Shown here: positions 1-5,791 of the stretch, in pieces
Numbering within the stretch: the stretch's first letter is position 1
Layout of the letters: each line of letters opens with the position of its first letter
Assembly: GCA_964472545.1 (NCBI GenBank)
Contig: CAYYNP010000412.1
Coordinates: forward strand, 1-7,224
DNA length: 7,224 nucleotides
DNA from: CAYYNP01 sp964472545
GTDB lineage: Bacteria; Planctomycetota; Planctomycetia; Pirellulales; Thermoguttaceae
Direction: 5' to 3'
Program-made: the position numbers and the translations under genes
Notes under the pieces: model-generated
Told to the model about the DNA's origin: nothing
What the model saw: the letters and a program-made list of their open reading frames with translations, nothing else
Databases searched by the model: none

Positions 1-60
1 TCTCGCGGAGGCACATCTCGCGGAGGCACATCTCGCGGAGGCACATCTCGCGGAGCGAGA
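1..60. repeat. 15-bp tandem repeat array ending in a hairpin unit
   Basis: Three exact copies of TCTCGCGGAGGCACA (1-15, 16-30, 31-45) are followed by a variant unit, TCTCGCGGAGCGAGA (46-60). The units are contiguous with no spacers, and the array begins at the window edge, so it may be longer. Only the last unit is self-complementary. Planctomycete intergenic regions often carry hairpins built on the core TCTCGCGGAGCGAGA; that is recollection, not a search. The array lies just downstream of the minus-strand operon. It could be a REP-like intergenic element or replication-slippage copies of half of the hairpin. Confidence 0.9.
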
Positions 61-62
61 TG
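44..62. other. Perfect 8-bp hairpin in the terminal repeat unit
   Basis: CATCTCGC (44-51) pairs perfectly with GCGAGATG (55-62) across the 3-nt loop GGA. GCACA (41-45) could instead pair with TGTGC (68-72), enclosing the core with a 7-nt bulge. On the minus strand this lies about 40 nt after the stop codon of the last operon gene, so it could protect the mRNA 3' end or stop transcription. No T-run follows it on either strand, so it is not a typical intrinsic terminator. Confidence 0.7.
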
Positions 63-77
63 GCTACTGTGCAAGCA

Positions 78-97
78 CTCTACTCTCCCGCTTAGAG
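78..97 (-). terminator. Weak hairpin just after the operon's last stop codon
   Basis: CTCTA (78-82) pairs with TAGAG (93-97) across a 10-nt loop, only 5 nt past the stop codon of the 717-residue protein gene. The stem is short, AT-containing and without a T-tract, so a terminator role is only a guess from position. Confidence 0.15.
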
Positions 98-102
98 CCG
101 GA

Positions 103-2256
103 CTACTCGGATACCGACCGACGAAAGTCGATCACCACGCCGTCGACCGCCGTCTTGCCGTCCTGCCGCGATTCGTGTCCGCCGGCCGGTGGCAGGACGA
201 GTAACAGCCCACTGTCGGCGGGAATCTCGAACGTCGTCCGGCCGTGTTGATTGCGGCCGAGGAAACGGTCGCGGCAGGCGTCGTAGAGATCGCGCGGCCG
301 GCGGCCGACGTCGACTGTGACACTTTTGGCGACGTCGTACGGGTTGTAATACAGATACGTCGGATACGCCGGCGGACGATAGAAATCGGTGGCCAGGCAG
401 TTCAGTTGCAGGATCTTCTCGTCGTCGGTCGGCCGCACGATGCCGCCGAGCAGGCCGACGTAGCCGGAACCGTAGAGCCCACGGTCGGTGGCCGGCCCCC
501 ACTTCAGCAGCACCGGATCGCCGGTGGCGTACGGCCCTTTGCCCTGCCACTCGTGACGCAGTCCTTCGTAGGCGATCACGCCCTTGGGATCGTCTTTCCA
601 GAACGCACACGATTCGTGTCCGGTGGGTAACTCGCCGGGATAGAACAGCCGGGCCGCGTTAGCCAGGTTCAGCATCCACTTGCCGATCGCCCGGGCGTAG
701 CGATCGTCGTATCGCACCAGCGGCACCAGCGCGCCGGCCTGGGCGAAGGTGTTCATCGCAAAGGCGTAACCGCCGCGATTGTCGATGCTGCCCAACAGTC
801 CATGGCAATCGTAGCCGTGCCAGTTGCTGGCGATCACGCCCCAGCCGCCGCGGCAATCGCTCAGGCCGAAGCACCAGTTCAACAGCTTGTCGACGTCGTA
901 CTTGCGGCCAAGTTCGGCGTTCATCCGCGCGGCGGTCAACGCGCCGTAGGGCAACAGCACCTCGTAATACGGGTTGAGCTTCCGCTGCTGGAGAAACTGC
1001 ATGCACCAATCGGCCGCTTGCAGGTGCTTCGGGTCCTTGTGCCGCGCCCATGCCGCGTACTGAAGCCATCCGATGCCGGCCGCGGCGTCGGGCTCCTTCC
1101 AGCGGCCGTTGTCGACCGGCTGCATGGTGCGGAAGAGGAACGCCGTGTGGTCGAAGTCGGGCACGCCTCGGTCGCCCCCCATGGCCACGCAAGCCTCGTA
1201 CCACCGATCGGCCGTCGCCATGACGATGGCGTCCAGGCGACCGGTGTCGGGGTATCGATCGGCAATGGCGTAGAAGACGATATGCGGCCAGATCTCATAC
1301 CAGAACGACCCGCCGCTGCGGGCGTGGATTCCGTTGAGAACCAGCCGCTCCTCGTCGAGGACGTTGTAGTAGGCCTCGCACATTGCCACGTAGTCGTGTT
1401 GCTGGCGCCGCTTATTGATGCCGGCCATCGTGGCCCCCAGCACGGCGCCCATGCAGGTGATGCTCTCGTGGGCGGGGCCTTCGCGGCGATGCGGATCGCC
1501 GACGTAGCTGGGCAGCCCGAACGCCGCGCGATCGACATGGACGCGGCTTTGATCGATCCAGATCAACGGGAGGTATTGTCCTTTGGCGTCGAAGTCGAAA
1601 ACAAACGCGTCGTAGTCGCGAGCCACCGCGTGCCAATCCCGCATCTTGAAGGGCCGCGGTACGCTGGGCATCAGTTTGACGCACTCGATGTCGCGCTGAC
1701 CGGGCTGGGGCACGCTGCGCGTGGGCTTCGGAAGTCCCTCGCCGGGCAGGAACTCCAGCGACTCGAAGACCGCGTAATCGCCGGGGTCTCCCTCAACGCC
1801 GAGTTGGACTTGCAGCAGCGGGCCGTGTTCGGGAGGCAGCAGACGTGGGTCGACCGAAAGTTCGGCCATGCCCATACGCGTTTCGTCCTGGAAGAACCCC
1901 ACGGTGCGTGGCGGCCCGCCGTCGCCTCGCAGGTCGCCGTAGACGCGGACAAACCACTCAGCATTGCCGCCGAACTCGACCACGCGCACGCGAATCCGGC
2001 CGATTTGCGTGGGCAACCGAACGTCGTTGGCCGCGGCGATCCACCAGGTGCGCTCTGGCGGCACGGTGACCTTCAGACCCTTCGGCACCGAGGTGGTGGC
2101 CGCGTCGTTGCCGCCGTTGAAATACCGTGCGTCGCGGACCAACGCCGGTGTCCAGGGCGTGCCACGGGGCGCGGCGACGTCCGCGGCTGCCGCGGCGCAA
2201 CACATCGACACGACGAGCGCAAGCGCCGAGAGTATGCAAACGCTTCTCTTTGCCAT
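103..2256 (-). CDS. Secreted probable glycan-active protein, (alpha/alpha)-barrel-like, function unassigned
   Basis: Predicted 717-residue exported protein. I start it at the ATG at 2256 because the next residues form a good signal peptide (MAKRSVCILSALALVVSMCC, then AAAAADVAAP). A ribosome binding site, TAGGAG, lies 11 nt upstream and overlaps the stop codon of the preceding gene. The reading frame stays open to 2706, but that part lies inside the upstream gene. Residues about 60-170 look like a beta-sandwich (WWIAAANDVRL, EWFVRVYGDL, VFESLEFLPG). Residues about 265-535 are helical and rich in aromatic residues (GGSFWYEIWP, GIGWLQYAAWARH, GGWGVIASNWHGYDCHGLLG), as in six-hairpin (alpha/alpha) glycosidases and polysaccharide lyases. 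Residues about 630-690 (YLYYNPYDVAKSVTVDVG, then RTTFEIPADSGLLLVLPPAG) resemble the C-terminal beta-sandwich of such enzymes. I cannot name the family or its catalytic residues. It is the last gene of the operon, behind a carbohydrate esterase, which fits a role in polysaccharide breakdown. Confidence 0.85.
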   Translation of the reverse strand: MAKRSVCILSALALVVSMCCAAAAADVAAPRGTPWTPALVRDARYFNGGNDAATTSVPKGLKVTVPPERTWWIAAANDVRLPTQIGRIRVRVVEFGGNAEWFVRVYGDLRGDGGPPRTVGFFQDETRMGMAELSVDPRLLPPEHGPLLQVQLGVEGDPGDYAVFESLEFLPGEGLPKPTRSVPQPGQRDIECVKLMPSVPRPFKMRDWHAVARDYDAFVFDFDAKGQYLPLIWIDQSRVHVDRAAFGLPSYVGDPHRREGPAHESITCMGAVLGATMAGINKRRQQHDYVAMCEAYYNVLDEERLVLNGIHARSGGSFWYEIWPHIVFYAIADRYPDTGRLDAIVMATADRWYEACVAMGGDRGVPDFDHTAFLFRTMQPVDNGRWKEPDAAAGIGWLQYAAWARHKDPKHLQAADWCMQFLQQRKLNPYYEVLLPYGALTAARMNAELGRKYDVDKLLNWCFGLSDCRGGWGVIASNWHGYDCHGLLGSIDNRGGYAFAMNTFAQAGALVPLVRYDDRYARAIGKWMLNLANAARLFYPGELPTGHESCAFWKDDPKGVIAYEGLRHEWQGKGPYATGDPVLLKWGPATDRGLYGSGYVGLLGGIVRPTDDEKILQLNCLATDFYRPPAYPTYLYYNPYDVAKSVTVDVGRRPRDLYDACRDRFLGRNQHGRTTFEIPADSGLLLVLPPAGGHESRQDGKTAVDGVVIDFRRSVSE

Positions 2257-2267
2257 CGGGTTGCCGA

Positions 2268-2273
2268 CTCCTA
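2268..2273 (-). promoter_or_regulatory. Ribosome binding site overlapping a stop codon
   Basis: TAGGAG on the minus strand contains the TAG stop of the esterase gene and the only good Shine-Dalgarno match for the next gene, 11 nt before its ATG at 2256. This fixes the start of that gene and suggests that translation of the two is coupled. Confidence 0.7.
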
Positions 2274-4478
2274 CTCCCCGCCGAGTTGCTCGACGGCCTT
2301 GCGATATTCGTCCAACGCCGCTTCGAGACGCTCGATCTTCTCCTGAAGTTGCTCGTTCTTCAGCAGTTCGCCCAATTGCTCGCCGACTCCCGACGCCTTG
2401 CCCAGTCGAGACTCGTTGCAGCGGCGGATGGTCCAGTCGGTGAAGTCGAGTGTCTTGAGGCGGTCGTTGTCGTAGAAGGCCGGGTCGATCTCGCGGAGGA
2501 CGTCGGCGATGCGGTCGGCCTTGCGGGCGAGGATCTGCGATCCGTCGCCGTAAAGGAGCATCTCGCTCTTGGCGGCGTCGAAATTGCCCTGACGGATGGT
2601 GCGGTCGAGCCCGTCGGCGTAGCGGCCGTCGAGTTCCGCGTACCAATCCGACCGGCACTTCTGCTGAAGCTCCGGTTCGATGCAGACGCTTTCCAACAGC
2701 GGCCAATCGTCGGTCCTAAAGGGTGGCAGGGGATTTTCCCAGGGGCCGATGTTGGCCACCGGATATCCGGCCCAGCCGTAGCGCAGCGCCACCGGCTCGT
2801 CGACCAGATCGCTCCAAACTTCCAACGCCTTTTTCTCGCCGTCGGGCAACACCTTTGCCGGATACCAACGGCGATCGGCTCCGGCAATCAGAAACCCGCC
2901 GAGGTATTGCGAATCGTTGCCCGACCAGGTGGCAAAGCCGACCGGGTTCTGCACGATTTCGACCTCCCAGCCGTCCTTCACGCGCTTGCGGCGCTCGCCG
3001 CGCTGCACGACGTGGACCATCGCCCGGCCGTCCTCGAAATCGACCCGATCGAGCGAATACGATTGATCCGGGATGGTCTTGTAGACGTCGCGCAAGGCCC
3101 AATGAACGGCCCGTTCGGCGATCGGGCGTTTCCAAGTCGGGTGCAGGCCGCGGCCGACGTCGTGGGCCACGATGAAGCCGGTCTGTGGCGTTGCGAGGTG
3201 CGTCTTGTAGTGGATCTCGCGGACCGTGGCCGTGCGGTTCACCGCGCCGATCTCGGAAATCGGCATCTTGTTGTGGCCCGGCCCTTGCAGCGTGATGATG
3301 CCGAACGGCAATTGCTCGTCGCCGAAGGCCGTGCGGAAGGACGGGATAATCCGCGGGAAGACGTGTTCGTAGCGGGAGACACACCAGGTGAGCACCTGCT
3401 GTTCGCCCTGCAAGTAGAGGGCACCGCGAATTGCCAGCGGACCAATCGGTGCGATGCGGCCGTTGTACAGGCAAGAGATCTTGTGGGGGCTTTGTGGAGC
3501 CTTCGGAGGCTTATACCCGGGCTCGGCAGGCGGGCGTTTGTTCTCGGCCGTGGCAGCGTCGCGAGCCTTCTCCCACTCGGCCCGTTCGTCGGCGTATTTC
3601 CGCTCGTAGGCGTTGAGAATCTCCTTACGCGAGGCCTCGTTCTCCCAGGCGGCCACCGCCTCGTCGTGGGCGGCCATCATCTTCTTCACCGTCCAGAAGT
3701 CGACCTGGTGCATCTCGTCGAGCGAACACCAGAAGTTGCCGTGGGCGCCGCCGGAAGACGCGTTGATGATGCCCACCGGCGTTTGCAGCGTGCGATGCAG
3801 GAACTTGCCGAAGAGATAGGGGATCGTGGAAAGGCCCTTGGCGTTGGCTTCCGTACACGGCAGCCAGGCGGCCCGCGCGGGCAGGTCGGTCAGCGGTTTG
3901 TAGTGCGAGTTCGTACCGGTGTGTGCGTATCGCACGCCCGGCAGCAGCAGGCCCTGCTTGTCGAGCCAGCCGGTTTTGTCGCCCGACCAGGCCATGTTGC
4001 TCTGTCCGGCGGTGACCCAGACCTCGCCCACGAGCACGTCGATCAACGCCACGCGCTGATTTCCAGCAGCGGCGCAAAGGAACTTGGGGCGAAAACTGGC
4101 TTCAAGGGGCTCCAACTCGACGCTGAAGCGTCCGTCCGCGTCGGCCTTCGCCCGTTTGGTAACGGTAGCGAACTCCGGGGCGTTTTGGTGATCGTATTCG
4201 ATGCGAACGATCGGCTTTTCGGGCAGGTCGTCCGACGTCGCCGGAGTTTCCCGCGTCAATGCCTCCTCGCCCGCCGCGGCAACGGCCTCGACGCGCGACT
4301 CGGTCAGCGTGACCGAAACCTCGGCATCCGCCTCTGCCCAACCCCAAACTGTCAGCGGCTTCTGTTGCTGCAACACCATGTGGTCGTTGAAGACGTTGGC
4401 CAATTGCAGTTCGGCCTCGGCCGTCGCCGCGGTGCCGAAGGCGACGAAGAGAAGAAGCAAGCACATCACGTATCTCAT
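2271..4478 (-). CDS. Secreted sialate O-acetylesterase-like SGNH/SASA hydrolase
   Basis: Predicted 735-residue exported carbohydrate esterase, expected to remove O-acetyl groups from sialic acids or, more likely in this setting, from plant or algal polysaccharides. Residues 1-22 are a signal peptide (MRYVMCLLLLFVAFGTAATA). Residues 24-48 carry the family's N-terminal signature (LQLANVFNDHMVLQQQKPL, VWGWA). The nucleophile block GQSNM is at 158-162 (Ser160). SSGGAHGNFW at 241-250 matches the glycine block, YNGRIAPIGPLAIRGALYLQGE at about 338-359 the next block, and DVGRGLHP at 440-447 supplies Asp440 and His446. The usual family end, PFRTDDWP, falls at 586-593, so residues after it are an extra domain ending in a coiled coil. 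Two further insertions (about 60-105 and 264-335) are charged. The ATG at 4478 is preceded by AAAGGA with an 8-nt gap and overlaps the upstream stop as ATGA. The frame is open to 4943, but the signal peptide rules out an earlier start. The exact substrate cannot be read from sequence. Confidence 0.93.
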   Translation of the reverse strand: MRYVMCLLLLFVAFGTAATAEAELQLANVFNDHMVLQQQKPLTVWGWAEADAEVSVTLTESRVEAVAAAGEEALTRETPATSDDLPEKPIVRIEYDHQNAPEFATVTKRAKADADGRFSVELEPLEASFRPKFLCAAAGNQRVALIDVLVGEVWVTAGQSNMAWSGDKTGWLDKQGLLLPGVRYAHTGTNSHYKPLTDLPARAAWLPCTEANAKGLSTIPYLFGKFLHRTLQTPVGIINASSGGAHGNFWCSLDEMHQVDFWTVKKMMAAHDEAVAAWENEASRKEILNAYERKYADERAEWEKARDAATAENKRPPAEPGYKPPKAPQSPHKISCLYNGRIAPIGPLAIRGALYLQGEQQVLTWCVSRYEHVFPRIIPSFRTAFGDEQLPFGIITLQGPGHNKMPISEIGAVNRTATVREIHYKTHLATPQTGFIVAHDVGRGLHPTWKRPIAERAVHWALRDVYKTIPDQSYSLDRVDFEDGRAMVHVVQRGERRKRVKDGWEVEIVQNPVGFATWSGNDSQYLGGFLIAGADRRWYPAKVLPDGEKKALEVWSDLVDEPVALRYGWAGYPVANIGPWENPLPPFRTDDWPLLESVCIEPELQQKCRSDWYAELDGRYADGLDRTIRQGNFDAAKSEMLLYGDGSQILARKADRIADVLREIDPAFYDNDRLKTLDFTDWTIRRCNESRLGKASGVGEQLGELLKNEQLQEKIERLEAALDEYRKAVEQLGGE

Positions 4479-4789
4479 TGTACAGGTCCTTTCATGTCTC
4501 CCGGAGCGTCGGCCCCGATCGCCAGATCGTCGGCCGCGCGCTCCGTGGTGGCAGCCGCCATCGGGCCGGTGGTGTACCACACAGAGGCCTCGATCCTCGC
4601 CGCCATCCGCAAAGCCGTCAAGGCCGCGCGGCTGGCAACCATCGTTTCGGCCCAGGTCGCCCGCTTGCAGAAGTAGGACGCCTCGCGGCTGCCCACCCGA
4701 TCCACTACCCGGTCCTCTCCCCACATCGGAGTACACTCCGCAACGAGCGCCCAGAAGACACCCGTCACGGCAATCAACCTCATACGCAT
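4475..4789 (-). CDS. Small secreted protein of unknown function, first gene of the operon
   Basis: Predicted 104-residue exported protein that I do not recognise. Residues 1-24 (MRMRLIAVTGVFWALVAE...) form a signal peptide with a basic start and a hydrophobic core. The rest is alanine-rich and probably helical (CKRATWAETMVASRAALTAL at 41-60), then a disordered-looking acidic tail (ADDLAIGADAPGD). Three in-frame ATGs lie close together (4795, 4789, 4783). I chose 4789 because GAGG at 4799-4796 sits 6 nt before it; for 4795 the site touches the start codon. The stop codon overlaps the esterase start as ATGA (4478-4475), the classic sign of translational coupling, and codons end mostly in G or C. 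It may be a partner or short accessory protein of the esterase, but that is inferred only from position. A Cys at residue 19 is preceded by Glu and does not make a lipobox. Confidence 0.68.
   Translation of the reverse strand: MRMRLIAVTGVFWALVAECTPMWGEDRVVDRVGSREASYFCKRATWAETMVASRAALTALRMAARIEASVWYTTGPMAAATTERAADDLAIGADAPGDMKGPVQ
4487..4492 (-). promoter_or_regulatory. Ribosome binding site of the esterase gene
   Basis: AAAGGA on the minus strand lies inside the 3' end of the small upstream gene, 8 nt before the esterase ATG at 4478. Together with the ATGA overlap it supports both the chosen start and the existence of the small gene. Confidence 0.65.
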
Positions 4790-4866
4790 CGGCATCCTCG
4801 TCTCGACAACGGTTCTTGACGTTCCAGCAGACTGAACGATCCGGTGTTGGACCATGCAGTATATCT

Positions 4867-4895
4867 TCGCTGCCGCCAGCGATCAAACGGCGCTG
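4867..4895 (-). other. Possible alternative hairpins in the operon leader
   Basis: TCGCTG (4867-4872) pairs perfectly with CAGCGA (4877-4882) across the 4-nt loop CCGC. CAGCG (4877-4881) can instead pair with CGCTG at 4891-4895. The two foldings exclude each other. The site lies between the inferred promoter and the first operon gene, so it would be in the 5' leader. This could be chance in GC-rich DNA. Confidence 0.35.
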
Positions 4896-4967
4896 CCCGG
4901 GCTGAGATTGCACAGTCATTACCGGTCTGTTGACAGCCTTCACCGATCTCCGCCGTCGGCACGACAG

Positions 4968-4995
4968 ACGCTGCCAGCCGCGTAGGCTCAGTCAA
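4968..4995 (-). promoter_or_regulatory. Candidate promoter of the three-gene operon
   Basis: On the minus strand TTGACT (4995-4990) is followed after 13 nt by TGGCAGCGT (4976-4968). TTGACT matches the -35 consensus in five of six bases. The downstream block holds a poor -10 but matches almost exactly the block of the plus-strand candidate at 5542-5570. Transcription would begin near 4960 and leave a leader of about 170 nt before the first gene. No start site is proven. Confidence 0.45.
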
Positions 4996-5288
4996 CATGT
5001 CGTCGCATTCCCCGGACGGTGAGCTTGGCACAGGTAGTGGCTCGTGGCACAATACGTCCCTTCTCGTCGTTGACCTACATTCGATTCCTGTTCCCCGTCA
5101 TCTGCGAAAAGCGCTCGGCCGAAAAGACCAACTCTCAGGCTGCCACCGACGCCGTCCGCTTGCCGGAGTTTCCGCCGGTTCAGTATTGGCAGTCCCGATG
5201 ACATTGATGGGGCAGGTTCGACGCCTTCGGAGGCCTCAGCATCGCGGTCTGCGCTTCAGGGGCATTTGCGCCGGGGCCGGGCATGGTA

Positions 5289-5425
5289 GCCTCGGTGCTT
5301 CGAGAATCGTCCCCATCCGTCCCAGTTCAAGACGTGGCTGCAAATCGCGAGGACCGCAAGACAGGGGGCGCATGAAGCTCGGGCGGCCTTGATGACGTGT
5401 CTACGGCTGTTTCGGGCACCGAGGC
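5289..5425. repeat. 137-nt segment bounded by a perfect 10-bp inverted repeat
   Basis: GCCTCGGTGC at 5289-5298 is the exact reverse complement of GCACCGAGGC at 5416-5425, and two further G-T pairs can be added inside. The interior has only weak internal stems, such as CATGAAG (5371-5377) with CTTGATG (5388-5394), which has one mismatch. It could be a structured RNA, a remnant of a small non-coding mobile element, or chance. No target-site duplication is visible at the edges. Confidence 0.4.
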
Positions 5426-5541
5426 AAGGACGGGCTCCTACAGGGAACTTCTTCGGCTGCAAAGGGCGTGAAGGAGCGCTCGTAACTCACCCCCCACCAG
5501 AGCCGTTCTGTGGGAATCTGCCCCGCGCCCCCAGAATTTTG

Positions 5542-5570
5542 TTGACTCCCGGCTGCGGCGATGGTAGCGT
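5542..5570 (+). promoter_or_regulatory. Candidate promoter of the LamG-type protein gene
   Basis: TTGACT (5542-5547) is followed by a 17-nt spacer and TAGCGT (5565-5570). The latter keeps the T, A and final T that matter most in a -10 box, and TGG stands just before it like an extended -10. A start near 5577 would give a leader of about 220 nt holding the hairpin cluster. A related block, ATGGTAGCCT, is at 5283-5292 with a weaker TTG upstream. Confidence 0.5.
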
Positions 5571-5601
5571 AACAGGCGTTCCGAGTTCACGAGTCTCCGT
5601 C

Positions 5602-5615
5602 TGAGGCACCCCTCA
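5602..5615 (+). other. Small leader hairpin
   Basis: TGAGG (5602-5606) pairs perfectly with CCTCA (5611-5615) across the tetraloop CACC. It lies about 25 nt after the inferred transcription start of the plus-strand gene. Confidence 0.35.
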
Positions 5616-5642
5616 CGCAATCTTCAAAGCGAGGCAGCGTCC

Positions 5643-5693
5643 GACACCCAATCTGACGTAGCGGTAGTTCCGTTGCGATCGTCTGCGGGTGTC
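5643..5693 (+). ncRNA. Two-stem structured element in the leader, possible cis-regulatory RNA
   Basis: GACACCC (5643-5649) pairs perfectly with GGGTGTC (5687-5693). Inside, CGTAGCGG (5657-5664) pairs with CCGTTGCG (5670-5677) in eight pairs, two of them G-U, across the 5-nt loop TAGTT. Three more pairs (5654-5656 with 5679-5681) can stack below with one bulged A. The shape is a closing stem, an internal loop and a capped stem. I do not recognise it as a known riboswitch family. Confidence 0.35.
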
Positions 5694-5697
5694 AAAG

Positions 5698-5719
5698 TGA
5701 TTCGTGCGTTCACGAATCA
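5698..5719 (+). other. Perfect 9-bp hairpin or 22-bp dyad in the leader
   Basis: TGATTCGTG (5698-5706) pairs perfectly with CACGAATCA (5711-5719) across the tetraloop CGTT. It is the strongest hairpin in the intergenic region. It could act as RNA in the leader or as a DNA operator about 80 nt before the start codon. No T-run follows on either strand, which argues against an intrinsic terminator. The word GTTCACGA from its right half also occurs at 5585-5592. Confidence 0.65.
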
Positions 5720-5754
5720 AGTTCCCTTGAACTCCAAATGCGGAGAGACTCCGC
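5720..5754 (+). other. Two further hairpins between the 9-bp hairpin and the ribosome binding site
   Basis: AGTTC (5720-5724) pairs with GAACT (5729-5733) across the loop CCTT, directly abutting the previous hairpin. GCGGAG (5740-5745) then pairs with CTCCGC (5749-5754) across the loop AGA. The CTCC of the last stem could alternatively pair with the GGAG ribosome binding site at 5788-5791, although only four bases match. Confidence 0.45.
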
Positions 5755-5787
5755 CCGTGGTTTCCGCCCAAGGTATCCACCCAACTG

Positions 5788-5791
5788 GGAG
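5788..5791 (+). promoter_or_regulatory. Ribosome binding site of the LamG-type gene
   Basis: GGAG within GGGAGAGAGG lies 7 nt before the ATG at 5799, which is followed directly by a signal peptide. This supports that start. Confidence 0.7.

Noticed and set aside
1..60. CRISPR array
   Set aside because: The repeats are contiguous, only 15 bp long and have no spacers.
802..2346. Plus-strand open frame of 514 codons opposite the large secreted protein gene
   Set aside because: Shadow of the real gene. Its translation is low in complexity and has no family features, while the minus strand has a signal peptide and a coherent fold.
2257..2706. N-terminal extension of the 717-residue protein
   Set aside because: It would lie wholly inside the esterase gene and is Arg/Pro-rich nonsense; the signal peptide begins at 2256.
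2127..4676. Long plus-strand open frame of 849 codons opposite the esterase gene
   Set aside because: It mirrors the codon pattern of the esterase gene, has no signal peptide or recognisable domain, and lacks stops because of the high GC content of the real minus-strand gene.
4730..4735. Lipoprotein lipobox at Cys19 of the small secreted protein
   Set aside because: The residues before the Cys are Leu-Val-Ala-Glu. Glu directly before the Cys does not fit the lipobox consensus.
4479..4943. N-terminal extension of the esterase by 155 residues
   Set aside because: A clear signal peptide and ribosome binding site place the start at 4478, and the extension overlaps the small secreted gene in another frame.
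4997..5392. Plus-strand open frame of 131 codons in the intergenic region
   Set aside because: No ribosome binding site or domain, and an Arg/Gly/Ser-rich composition typical of random GC-rich frames. It also crosses the left arm of the 10-bp inverted repeat.
5256..5462. Minus-strand open frame of 68 codons covering the inverted-repeat segment
   Set aside because: The frame looks protein-like in places but has no start signal or domain I can defend. If its homologues prove common in relatives, that more likely reflects a repeated non-coding element than a gene.
5433..5578. Fluoride riboswitch, from GCTCCTAC at 5433-5440 and GGCGATGG at 5557-5564
   Set aside because: Both words occur but in the wrong order and far apart, and the rest of the conserved structure is missing.
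5698..5719. Intrinsic terminator
   Set aside because: The hairpin is strong but no T-run follows it on either strand, and it lies in the inferred leader of a gene.
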